A DNA stretch of 7,238 bases from JBKJTP01 sp046590195 (GTDB lineage Bacteria; Bacteroidota; Ignavibacteria; Palsa-1295), in assembly GCA_046590195.1 (NCBI GenBank), contig JBKJTP010000087.1, positions 1 through 7,238 of the forward strand, given 5' to 3'. Positions 1 through 7,200 of the stretch are shown one piece after another. Both the position numbers and the translations under genes were made by a program. Under the pieces are notes generated by a model that made no database searches, was not told where the DNA came from, and worked only from the letters and a program-made list of their open reading frames with translations. The number at the start of each line of letters is the position of its first letter. Position 1 is the first letter of the stretch.

Positions 1-543
1 TCGAGCGAGAACAAATGGGTAGGAGGCTCGCCATACGAGAAGATCTATCAGGATAAGAGTACTCTCGTGGCCGAGTATGACATTCCGTCAGGCGTGTTGT
101 CCCAACACTCGCAACTATTTATTCCGAAAGAAGCGATCTGGGCAAACGCTCTCACCGATACTCTCGCACCAAACGAATGGCACTCGTTCGACTTTATGGG
201 GAAGCCGACTTCGATCCAGTTTCTGCACTCGCCCTATGTAGCAACGCGCGAAACGAACGGTACTCGTTTAAGATCTATCGGACCCAAGAGCGGATATGTC
301 GTCTCAGTTGCTTTGCAAGCTGATACATCGCAGCTACCTCGCGTGACCGATTTGCAGCCGATGTCACGCAAAGCAATCAGCATAAGAAAACGACTGCATA
401 GACAGCCACAGCGCGAATCAGCTCGGACGCTCTATCGCTCACCTTACATGAATGCGAAGCGGGGGAGCGGCGTCATCACGCTCAGTTTTGGCAAGCAAAT
501 GCGAGTGCTCAACTTCAAGACCGGGCAAGCGACAGACCGCTGA
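1..543 (+). CDS. Hypothetical protein, C-terminal part only (5' end outside window)
   Basis: The reading frame is open from base 1 to the TGA at 541-543, giving at least 180 residues. The first in-window start-like codon (GTG, 67-69) is preceded by in-frame protein-like sequence (for example ENKWVGGSPYEKIYQ). The true start is therefore almost certainly upstream, and this is a truncated gene. The visible part has alternating hydrophobic and polar segments (STLVAEYDIP, SGYVVSVAL, GVITLSFGKQMRVLNF) that suggest a beta-rich C-terminal domain. A basic stretch near the end (SRKAISIRKRLHR) is followed by a final beta-like segment. No membrane segment is seen. The pattern weakly recalls C-terminal domains of heparinase-like or other polysaccharide-active proteins of soil Acidobacteriota, but I cannot identify the family. 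It converges on the hydrolase gene with no bases between the two stop codons. Confidence 0.7.
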   Translation, partial: SSENKWVGGSPYEKIYQDKSTLVAEYDIPSGVLSQHSQLFIPKEAIWANALTDTLAPNEWHSFDFMGKPTSIQFLHSPYVATRETNGTRLRSIGPKSGYVVSVALQADTSQLPRVTDLQPMSRKAISIRKRLHRQPQRESARTLYRSPYMNAKRGSGVITLSFGKQMRVLNFKTGQATDR

Positions 544-1206
544 TCACAGCGCCGCTGCAAGCTGATCGAGATCTTCCTTCAACCAGGCATTCACGTGATG
601 CAGGCAGCTTAGCGACATCTTATGCCTGCCGCGATATTCATAATATTGCGCATCGATCCCACGGGTTATCAGATGGTCCTTCGCACGAATTGATACCTCG
701 GGTGGAAGCACTTCATCCTGAGTGCCATGCGTGATCATGTATTTCGCTTTTGGATCAAGAATCGGCCAGCTCTTTACCGGCTGTGGAAGAAATCCGCTCA
801 TGGGTACCACGCGTCTCGCGCCCAACTTTCCGCGCAGCCCTAAAAGCAAGCACATCGCTGCGCCTTGACTGAAGCCCAAAAGATAAAGAGGAGAGTTTTC
901 GAGTCCTCGCTCGGTTCGCATGCGCTCGATCTGCTCCGTGATTCTATCCTCAGATTCCTGAAAGTGCGACGCCTCGCTGATCTCGTCGCTGCGGCCAGCC
1001 TCATTCGGCTTGAACCACTCGAACCCGCCCTTGTCACTCACGAATGGGGCCTGGATCGCCAGCACCGTAAAGCGCGGATCGAGCAGACCTTCGATCGTGA
1101 AGATCGTCTTTGCGTAGTTCGCGCGGCCATGCAGCATGACCATCAGCGGCCGTAGCTCGCTCGGTTCGCGGGGTTGGCGCTCGAGAAACAGTAACTCTTC
1201 GGACAT
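544..1206 (-). CDS. Alpha/beta hydrolase, phospholipase/carboxylesterase family
   Basis: This 220-residue protein is probably a cytoplasmic serine esterase acting on carboxylic ester or lysophospholipid substrates. No signal peptide is visible. An oxyanion-hole motif LHGRAN (residues 25-30) corresponds to LHGxGxN of the family. The nucleophile elbow GFSQGA gives Ser113. Asp164 lies in THGTQDEVLPPEVS, the family's usual acid position. His195 lies in YRGRHKMS, where relatives usually have GHxI. The triad Ser-Asp-His is therefore complete and in order, and the length is normal for the family (about 200-230). The ATG at 1204-1206 is the natural start, although no good Shine-Dalgarno precedes it. 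The gene belongs to the chromosomal flank and appears unrelated to the island. The exact substrate cannot be read from the sequence. Confidence 0.88.
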   Translation of the reverse strand: MSEELLFLERQPREPSELRPLMVMLHGRANYAKTIFTIEGLLDPRFTVLAIQAPFVSDKGGFEWFKPNEAGRSDEISEASHFQESEDRITEQIERMRTERGLENSPLYLLGFSQGAAMCLLLGLRGKLGARRVVPMSGFLPQPVKSWPILDPKAKYMITHGTQDEVLPPEVSIRAKDHLITRGIDAQYYEYRGRHKMSLSCLHHVNAWLKEDLDQLAAAL

Positions 1207-1350
1207 TTACTATTGAATCTTCAGGGTCAGGAGGTCAGAAAACTAGATAAACGCAATACAGAAAGGAGCTAGGAACTACCCAGTTCAGAATCGTCGTTTT
1301 GGCGCGTCCCAAACAGAGCAACGGTTCAACTCGTTTGCTTGATTGGAGTA

Positions 1351-1366
1351 GGATGAGCGATCATCC
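1351..1366. repeat. Perfect inverted repeat just upstream of tRNA-Met
   Basis: GGATGA (1351-1356) and TCATCC (1361-1366) are perfect complements around a GCGA tetraloop of the GNRA type. The repeat ends five bases before the tRNA 5' end. It could be a leader hairpin of the tRNA precursor or a protein-binding site. It may also be chance, since a 6-bp repeat is short. Confidence 0.4.
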
Positions 1367-1371
1367 GTGTT

Positions 1372-1445
1372 GGCGAGGTAGCTCAGTTGGTTAGAGCGTC
1401 GGAATCATAATCCGTAGGTCGTGGGTTCAAGTCCCTCCCTCGCTA
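1372..1445 (+). tRNA. tRNA-Met (CAU anticodon), elongator type
   Basis: The sequence folds as a full cloverleaf. The acceptor stem GGCGAGG pairs with CCTCGCT at 1438-1444 and has a G1:U72 wobble, as in many elongator tRNA-Met genes. The D arm is GCTC/GAGC. The anticodon loop ATCATAA has CAT at 1406-1408. The variable loop is AGGTC and the T loop TTCAAGT, and A73 is at 1445. The next bases are CGA, so the CCA end is not encoded and must be added after transcription. The overall sequence resembles elongator tRNA-Met rather than initiator or the CAU-reading tRNA-Ile2. Two stem positions are mismatched: U27:U43 in the anticodon stem and U50:U64 in the T stem. The 3' half is the probable integration target of the neighbouring island. 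Confidence 0.93.
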
Positions 1446-1446
1446 C
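1421..1446. other. Putative attachment site (att) in the tRNA 3' end, approximate limits
   Basis: The integrase gene sits directly next to the tRNA 3' half and its stop codon lies in the T loop. This is the hallmark of islands that recombine into the T arm and acceptor stem of a tRNA gene and restore it. The core should lie within about GTGGGTTCAAG to CTCGCTAC. The exact crossover cannot be fixed because the partner copy is not in the window; I saw no second copy of this tRNA end further along. Confidence 0.6.
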
Positions 1447-2641
1447 GAGCGTAAGAATAATGACCAAAACCCGGCTGAAAAGCCGGGTTTTGTTTTTTTC
1501 TGACCACTTCTTTGTCCACACTGACGGTAAGATCCACTGTATCGAGAGCCGCAGTAACTGGTCTTGTACTTTGGAAGCTGATCGCGCCGTAGTGATCTTG
1601 TGTCGTTTGTATCGACGAGTGACCGAGCAATTCACTCACCATCGCGATGGGTTCTCCCGACTGTAAGATTAGTGAGGCAAACGTCTTTCGGAAAGTATGA
1701 ACTGTACACCTCCTCTGCATTTCTTTCGTGAGGAGATCGTCTGCGAGCGCGGGGTGCTTTGTTACCGTTCGCCGCTTTATTTGGTCAAACAGCCGAAGCA
1801 AACTGTGTGACTTGTTCCTCAGAGTTGTAGGTACTACGAATTCTGAATCACTGTACTCTCTCAAAACTTCGAGCGCACTTCTTTGAGAATTGTTCACGGG
1901 TACGACTCGATAGAGCTTCCCCTTGCATTTTTTGATCATTCCCTTGGAGAATTGTCTCTGGATCTCTAGACGCTCAGTGCTTACGTCGGTCCATTTGAGC
2001 CCTAAACACTCAGAACTCCTCATCCCTGAGTGCAAGAGCAGACTGAATACGGAAGCTTCGAAGCTATCCATCACCGAGAAGAGCGCTTTAAGCTCGTGCG
2101 CGGTGAAAAATCTTGGTTTGGGCTTCCCGCCCCGCTCCTTTGGCCACTGCAAACCCTTGAAAGGATTTCGCCGGATGGAGGGTATCGAGCGATGCAAATT
2201 CTCTTCAAACAAGCGCGATATTAGGTCAAGGTTGTGCTTTCTACCTTTGCCTATGCACTGATCGTAGATCACTCGTTGATACTCGCGAGCTTGGTCCTGC
2301 GAAAAATCGCCCGCCCGATTCACACCAATTTGTTCACAGAATACAACAAATCGGCTAATGATCTGCCGGTATCGCACCTTGCTCGGTTCTTCCAGTTCTA
2401 AGAAGGCAATTGTTTGATAGAAGGCTTCTATCAATTCATTGATCGTACCGGCAGCGACTTGTAGTTTTGGGCGATCTAGCCTGCTGCGAAGTTCAGGTCG
2501 TTTCGCGTACTCCATTGCATCCGCTCGCGTCGAAAATGTCAGTCGGGGACGTATACGTCGCTGCTCGACCGGATCGAACTGATAAAAGTCAAGACCCCAT
2601 TTGCCATTCGGCAGCTTCTTCGGTGTCAGTCGGTCTTTCAT
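1427..2641 (-). CDS. Tyrosine recombinase (site-specific integrase)
   Basis: This 404-residue integrase is expected to catalyse recombination between the tRNA-Met attachment site and the element. Residues 1-60 look like an arm-binding domain (RLTPKKLPNGKWGLDFYQFDP). Residues 65-155 are a helical core-binding domain. From about 175 the catalytic domain carries Arg208 (HSGMRSSECLGLKW), a Lys candidate in CKGKLYRVVP (240 or 242), His315 and Arg318 (HTFRK), His341 (LGHSS) and the nucleophile Tyr351 (DHYG). All expected catalytic residues are present. The ATG at 2639-2641 has a strong GGAGG seven bases upstream (2649-2653 on this strand), so this start is well supported. The gene overlaps the upstream HTH gene by ATGA, giving a two-gene operon. 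The last roughly 18 codons run through the tRNA terminator and end in the tRNA T loop. The tail (QPGFGHYSYARSEGGT) is therefore partly encoded by structural DNA rather than by conserved integrase sequence. Confidence 0.95.
   Translation of the reverse strand: MKDRLTPKKLPNGKWGLDFYQFDPVEQRRIRPRLTFSTRADAMEYAKRPELRSRLDRPKLQVAAGTINELIEAFYQTIAFLELEEPSKVRYRQIISRFVVFCEQIGVNRAGDFSQDQAREYQRVIYDQCIGKGRKHNLDLISRLFEENLHRSIPSIRRNPFKGLQWPKERGGKPKPRFFTAHELKALFSVMDSFEASVFSLLLHSGMRSSECLGLKWTDVSTERLEIQRQFSKGMIKKCKGKLYRVVPVNNSQRSALEVLREYSDSEFVVPTTLRNKSHSLLRLFDQIKRRTVTKHPALADDLLTKEMQRRCTVHTFRKTFASLILQSGEPIAMVSELLGHSSIQTTQDHYGAISFQSTRPVTAALDTVDLTVSVDKEVVRKKQNPAFQPGFGHYSYARSEGGT
1466..1499 (+). terminator. Rho-independent terminator of tRNA-Met
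   Basis: AAAACCCGGCT (1466-1476) and AGCCGGGTTTT (1481-1491) form an 11-bp perfect stem with a GAAA tetraloop. The stem is followed by GTTTTTTT. It lies 20 bases after the tRNA and serves transcription on the + strand. The opposite strand lacks a further T tract beyond the TTTT of the stem. The terminator is embedded in the 3' coding end of the integrase on the other strand. Confidence 0.9.
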
Positions 2642-2889
2642 TGGTTTACCTCCACGTATCCTTTGGTGATTGCATATCGTAGTACGTCCTCGCAGGCGAA
2701 AACTGCTTTGGAAAGTGTCAGCGACGAGCGTAACTTGCCCGATGCACGATCATTATACAGAGTCTGCTTCTTGACCGGAAGGATTCGAGTAATGTCATCA
2801 TAGGTTAAGAATGAAGTCTTCTCCAAGATACTGCGAACGTACCGCTCAAAGCGGTTTTGCCCCGCTGAAATCGGTTCAATTTGATTCAT
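2638..2889 (-). CDS. Excisionase-like helix-turn-helix DNA-binding protein
   Basis: The protein has 83 residues. Residues 28-53 (LTYDDITRILPVKKQTLYND followed by RASGKL) match the MerR/excisionase type of HTH: 'LT..e.a..L.v...TlY...r.GkL'. A second segment (FACEDVLRYA) corresponds to the usual terminal helix. It probably binds attachment-site arms to favour excision, or regulates the integrase promoter. The stop codon overlaps the integrase start (ATGA at 2641-2638), and the integrase ribosome binding site lies inside this gene, so the two are translationally coupled. I chose the ATG at 2887-2889. The frame stays open to 3069, but the upstream part (many Arg and Cys, no domain) looks non-coding. 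No clear Shine-Dalgarno precedes the chosen ATG. A TATAAC box (2902-2907, this strand) close upstream suggests a short leader or leaderless message, and a start further upstream remains possible. Confidence 0.75.
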   Translation of the reverse strand: MNQIEPISAGQNRFERYVRSILEKTSFLTYDDITRILPVKKQTLYNDRASGKLRSSLTLSKAVFACEDVLRYAITKGYVEVNQ

Positions 2890-3020
2890 CGTCTTGACGA
2901 TGTTATAGTGAAGCTGAGCACCGTTCACTCGGGTCCGGATGATTAGACTCCTCGGGTTACAACATACTCCCGAGAGCATCCAGTCCCGATGTGCACCTGT
3001 ACGTCGGATGCACACCGAAC

Positions 3021-3045
3021 CAACCGCGCGCTCTAGGCGTGGTTG
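3021..3045. repeat. Strong hairpin, 9-bp stem with 7-base loop
   Basis: CAACCGCGC (3021-3029) pairs with GCGTGGTTG (3037-3045) with one G:U wobble, around the loop GCTCTAG. No T tract follows on either side, so it does not look like a terminator. It may be part of a structured RNA or a recombinase or regulator site. Confidence 0.55.
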
Positions 3046-3048
3046 ACG

Positions 3049-3096
3049 GATGATCGCATTTCGAGGCAACGCATACGATGCCCTAATGCCATCATC
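3049..3096. repeat. Long interrupted inverted repeat
   Basis: GATGAT (3049-3054) pairs with ATCATC (3091-3096). After a single C:C mismatch, GCATT (3056-3060) pairs with AATGC (3085-3089). After an asymmetric internal loop, GGCA (3065-3068) pairs with TGCC (3079-3082), leaving a 10-base apex. In all 15 base pairs stack in one imperfect hairpin. This kind of bulged stem is typical of folded RNAs or of single-stranded DNA hairpins used by some recombination systems, but no known family is recognised. Confidence 0.55.
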
Positions 3097-3127
3097 AAAA
3101 CGAACAGTGAATTGTATGCTTCATCAT

Positions 3128-3168
3128 CACTGCACTTTGGTAGGACCGAACGAGTTCGGCTGGCAGTG
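3128..3168. repeat. Nested inverted repeats
   Basis: An outer stem CACTGC (3128-3133) with GCAGTG (3163-3168) encloses a compact perfect palindrome CCGAAC-GA-GTTCGG (3146-3159). The outer arm overlaps and competes with another repeat, CAGTGA/TCACTG at 3105-3132, so two alternative folds are possible. The inner element could also be a dimeric protein's operator. Confidence 0.45.
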
Positions 3169-3282
3169 GCCGCAAATGCGGACTATTTCTAAATGTCTCA
3201 TGAGCAATACGTCTCAGGGAGTCGATGCTCAGCATGAAAAACAACCATCCTTCCACTGGATGGGTTTCAAGCTCATACCGTT

Positions 3283-3303
3283 CTAGTCCCCGCTCGGGGT
3301 GCT
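3283..3303. repeat. Palindrome before the DUF4007 gene, possible operator
   Basis: TAG-T-CCCC-GCTC-GGGG-TG-CTA forms a nearly symmetric element (CCCCG/CGGGG core, TAG/CTA ends). A GATAAT box (3310-3315), a fair -10 match, follows shortly downstream, with no good -35. This position would suit a repressor or activator site controlling the cargo operon. No T tract follows, so a terminator is unlikely. Confidence 0.4.
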
Positions 3304-3340
3304 ATTAAAGATAATCTCTGGGAAGGTTGTATTTTTGCTT

Positions 3341-4213
3341 ATGGACACCACTCTTCGCCTTAGCTTCACCGGACACGAATCCTTTCACTGCCGTCACTTC
3401 TGGCCGAAGAAGGGCTACGATTTCGTAACGGAGAGCAAGAGCTTCAATGAGCCTGCTGCTGTCGTCGATCTTGGCGTTGGCAAAAACATGGTTGCGTCGA
3501 TCCGCTACTGGATGCGATCCTTTGGTCTGTTAAACGAAGACGAAGCGCTCACACCCCTTGCAACCAAGCTGCTCAAACATAGAGGATGGGACCCGTTCCT
3601 TGAGAACGAAGCCTCACTATGGCTATTGCACTACTTACTTGTGACAACGGGAAGGGCATCGCTCTATGACATTTTCTTCAATGAGTACCGACGTGAGCGT
3701 TATGACTTTACAAGAACACAGTTGGAGTCCTATCTTAGACGGCTGTGTGAGGACAATGAGACACAGTATAGTCAGAAGTCTCTAGCAACGGACATTAAGG
3801 TGTTCCTTCGAAGCTATGCGCGACCATCGACCGTAGCTGACATCGAGGAAGATTATTCATCACTTCTGCTGGAGCTAGATTTGGTAAAGAGACTTAATAA
3901 CCGCACCGGCGACTCAGAAGACGTATTTCGAGTAGAACCTGAACCTCGCGATACGCTACCTCACGAAATAGTCCTTTACAATATCCTTGATCAGACTACT
4001 GATAAGACGATCAGCCTGCGTCAGTTACACACTGAGAAGAATCTTCCCGGCATGGTATTTTGCCTAAGCTTTGAGGGACTATATCAAAAGGTGCAGAAGA
4101 TAGTCAGTGAGAACTCAGGTATCACTCTTTCAGAAACTGCTGGAGTACAGGTGCTCCAGTTTAAGCAGCGTCCCGACCCATTGGATGTACTAAGTGCATA
4201 CTACAAGAAATGA
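3341..4213 (+). CDS. DUF4007 family protein, SspB-like (putative phosphorothioation/defence component)
   Basis: The protein has 290 residues, with features I recognise as DUF4007. These are the N-terminal FTGHESFHCRHFWPKKG (residues 9-25), LGVGKNMVASIRYW (44-57), a DPFLE...SLWLLHYLL block (84-100) and a C-terminal helix and PGMVFCLSFEGLYQKV segment (236-251). From memory, DUF4007 proteins include SspB, the nickase of the Ssp single-strand DNA phosphorothioation system. I infer a DNA-acting role in a defence operon. No signal peptide or membrane segment is seen, so it is cytoplasmic. GGGAAGG (3320-3326) lies 14 bases before the ATG at 3341, rather far, and 8 bases before an in-frame TTG at 3335. 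A start at TTG, two codons earlier, is therefore a real alternative; an upstream GTG (3299) lies inside the palindrome and is unlikely. The stop overlaps the ATPase start (ATGA), indicating coupled translation and probably a stoichiometric partner. The enzymatic role here is inference. Confidence 0.85.
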   Translation: MDTTLRLSFTGHESFHCRHFWPKKGYDFVTESKSFNEPAAVVDLGVGKNMVASIRYWMRSFGLLNEDEALTPLATKLLKHRGWDPFLENEASLWLLHYLLVTTGRASLYDIFFNEYRRERYDFTRTQLESYLRRLCEDNETQYSQKSLATDIKVFLRSYARPSTVADIEEDYSSLLLELDLVKRLNNRTGDSEDVFRVEPEPRDTLPHEIVLYNILDQTTDKTISLRQLHTEKNLPGMVFCLSFEGLYQKVQKIVSENSGITLSETAGVQVLQFKQRPDPLDVLSAYYKK

Positions 4214-7200
4214 AGATTAGCTTTTCACCTTCTGTAAACATCCGTCATTCACGTGGTTCTAGCGATTACCTTGTATCGCAGAATTCGCAACGCGTGTTCA
4301 ATCAATTCACAAATGATTGGAAGATCGGAGTAAGAGCTTTCAGCTTGATTGGCAGCTATGGGACTGGTAAGAGTAGTTTCATCTCAGCACTTGAATCACA
4401 CCTCCAAGATGGCAAACGTGTGTTTAAGGGTTCACACACCTTGCCTCGATACGAGTTTGTCAAGATCATTGGCTCGTATGAGTCATTGCGCGGGCTGCTA
4501 GCAAAAGAGTTTAGATTCCGAATTCAAGAATCTACATCGGATGATCACCTACTTCGCAAGATTCAGGCTGAACTTGAGAACGTTGCGCGCAGACGCAAGT
4601 CATTAATGATCGTCATCGACGAATTCGGGAAGTGTTTGGAGTTTGCAGCAAACACTTCGCCTGAGCGTGAGATGTACTTCGTACAATCACTTGCGGAGTT
4701 GTTCAGTGGTATTGAGGGCGGACACGTCCTATTGACATCACTCCATCAAGACATTGGTTCGTATGGCCTCAATCTGACACGTGCCCAACGAGGTGAATGG
4801 GACAAGGTAAAGGGTAGGCTAAAGGAACTGCCATTTAACGAAACCATAGAACAACTCTTAGGTCTTGCTGCCGATAAGTTAGACGGACTAAGCCGACCTG
4901 AGCAATCAGTGTCAGATCAAAACAGATTTAAGGCTATCAAGATAGCCATGCCGACTCTCCTCCGTGACGACTACTCGTTAGAGTTCTCAAAGCGATTGAG
5001 ACCTTTCGATGTCTTATCTGGCGTAGTCCTGACAGCAGCTTTGCAACGTTATGGGCAAAATGAGAGGTCGCTCTTTACTTTCATTGAAACGCACGATCAC
5101 CACGGGCTGCGAGACTTTCTTCGGTCTGGGAAGCAACATCTCAGTGTTGCCGATTGCTACGACTACCTTCAACACAATTATTTCACATTCCTAACATCCA
5201 AGCACAATCCTCACTTTGCACAATGGGCAGGCATCAGAACTGCTCTTGATCGTCAAGAAGGTCTGGAGATGGAGGACCATGAAGCAGCACGCGATATAAT
5301 AAAGACTGTCGGGTTGCTAAACATTTTTGCTCCTGCCAATTCCCGGCTAGACGATGAGTTTGTTTGCAGCTATCTAGGAAAGGAAAGTGCGAGACTTATC
5401 AAAGCTACGTTGTCTAAGCTTGCTCAACATAAGCTAATCCGGTATGTTGGATTTAGTAACCGATACATTCTCTTTGAGGGTACAGATTTAGATATTGAGA
5501 TCGCGATTGATGAGGCAGGTCGTATCATTGAGCAGGTCCGAGATGTTGTCTCTGCTGTCAAGCCATACTTTGATCTGCCGGTTATACCTGCTAAGTCCGT
5601 TTACTACGAGTATGGAACACCAAGGTTCTTCCGTTTTGAGTTAACGGATCACCCGACGCGTATCGTACCTGAAGGTGAGATAGATGGGATAATCAATTTG
5701 GTGATCTCTGGCTCGGTGGACGCAGCCACAATAAAGACTGCTTCTTCTAGATCCGAGGAGGCCGTGCTATACGTGCACTATAAAACTGCCCAGAGGATCG
5801 GCGAGATTGTGTTTGAGATTGAGAAAGCACGCAAAGTTCGTGAACAGCACGCTGATGACAAAATCGCTGTGCGAGAGTTGGATCTTATCATATCGCATCA
5901 GATCAAGCTTCTAAATCATCATGTCGAGGAATCACTTTATCTTAATGATGGAAGCGTTGAGTGGTACTGGATGGGCAAGGTGCAACACATTGACTCGCGT
6001 AGGAAGCTTAATTCCTTGCTGTCGAAAGTATGCAAGAGCGTGTACTCTTCAACGCCGGTCTTCCGAAGTGAGCTAGTTAATAAAACTAAACTCTCAGGTG
6101 CGATTAGCACTGCAAAACGGAATCTGCTGCAAGCCATGGTCACGAATTGGGATCAACCTCAGTTCGGCTTTCCAGAGCACAAGTTTCCTCCGGAGAAGAC
6201 GATCTATCTTTCATTGATCGAAAGGACTGGAATACAACAGCAAGCCGATGGAATTTATACACTCGTTGAACCAACGGACGTATCCTTCGAGCCGCTTTGG
6301 GAAGCGTCACGGCAGTTCCTCGTTTCCGCCCAGAGTTCAAGGCAGCCAATTAGTAAGTTGATCGAGATCCTCAGCAGAAAGCCGTTCAAGCTCAAGTCGG
6401 CATTCAGAGACATCTGGGTTCAGCTATTTCTCTTCATACATCGTGACGAGTTCGCGCTTTTTGATAGATCAGGCTTTGTCCCTAATATCTCTGGTGATAC
6501 TCTGGAGCTAATGGTAAAATTACCTGAGACTTACCATCTAAAATTCTACAACATCAGGGGAGTTAAGTATGAGTTGTTCCAAAAATACCGTATCTTTCTG
6601 AATCAATCTACTCCAGCATTACCAAGCACTGCTACGTTGATTCAGACTATTCGGCCATTTCTTTCATTCTACCGCTCCCTACCTGATTACGCCAAGAACA
6701 CATCCAAGTTGTCTCAGGGTGCACTCGCTGTGCGTGAAGCCATCGCAAAGTCTGTTGATCCTGAAAAAACCTTTTTCGACGATTTCCCAACAGCATTGGG
6801 ATACACTTCAACAATTCTCCGGAATGACAAGGGGAAACTGGTCAAGCGTTACATCGGTGAACTTCAAGAGTCAATCCGTGAGATAAGGTCAGTGTATGAT
6901 CGCCTGATTGACAGAGTAGAAGCTACCGTGAGTGATGCGGTGATCGGAGATGAGGTGGACTTCGAACCCTTGAGGCAAGAGATCGGCGCTAAGTATGGGT
7001 GCCTCCGACAAACTGAGCTAACTCCGGATCTAGAGGCCTTCTTGCTTCGACTCGTTTCTCCGCTTGAGGATAGAGTGTCATGGTTAGCTTCGGTTTCACA
7101 AGTCGCTGTTAACAAGCTTCTCGAAGGATTGTCCGACGCGGAGGAGGCCATCTTGATCAGCAAGCTGAGGTCCAACTTCCGCGCCTTGGATAACGCACTA

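Larger units (their letters stand above)
2890..3340. other. Palindrome-rich intergenic region between recombination genes and cargo
   Basis: This stretch of about 450 bases has no convincing gene. It separates the divergent excisionase-like and DUF4007 genes and so must contain both promoters, and probably arm sites for the integrase and excisionase. It holds a run of inverted repeats. CTCGGG/CCCGAG is at 2951-2974 and TGTGCA/TGCACA at 2990-3014. A 9-bp stem is at 3021-3045, a long interrupted stem at 3049-3096, and CAGTGA/TCACTG at 3105-3132. CACTGC/GCAGTG (3128-3168) encloses CCGAAC/GTTCGG. CCGCA/TGCGG is at 3170-3181, CTCATGAG at 3197-3204, ATGCT/AGCAT at 3225-3235, CCATCC/GGATGG at 3245-3263 and CCCCG/CGGGG at 3288-3299. 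Several single 6-bp repeats are expected by chance; the density and the two longer stems are less so. Function is not known. Confidence 0.6.

Noticed and set aside
840..1155. Open frames on both strands inside the hydrolase gene
   Set aside because: They overlap a gene with a complete catalytic triad and show no motif or ribosome site.
1405..1666. Frames over the integrase 3' end and tRNA, one ending in an AREGLEPTTYGL-like peptide
   Set aside because: This is the familiar false peptide read antisense from a tRNA gene; the integrase occupies the locus in another frame.
1923..2261. Open frames on the + strand opposite the integrase
   Set aside because: They are shadow frames of the catalytic domain without any protein features.
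2890..3069. N-terminal extension of the excisionase-like gene to an ATG at 3067-3069
   Set aside because: The extra 60 residues are rich in Arg and Cys with no domain and cover structured DNA. The HTH domain is complete from the ATG at 2889.
3050..3286. Open frame of 78 codons on the + strand in the intergenic region
   Set aside because: It has no ribosome site, its residue composition is unlike a folded protein, and it lies across the palindrome cluster. It is most likely a chance frame.
3283..3303. Palindrome considered as a second tRNA end or attachment site
   Set aside because: It shares only AGTCC and a few bases with the tRNA 3' end and cannot form the T arm; similarity is too short.
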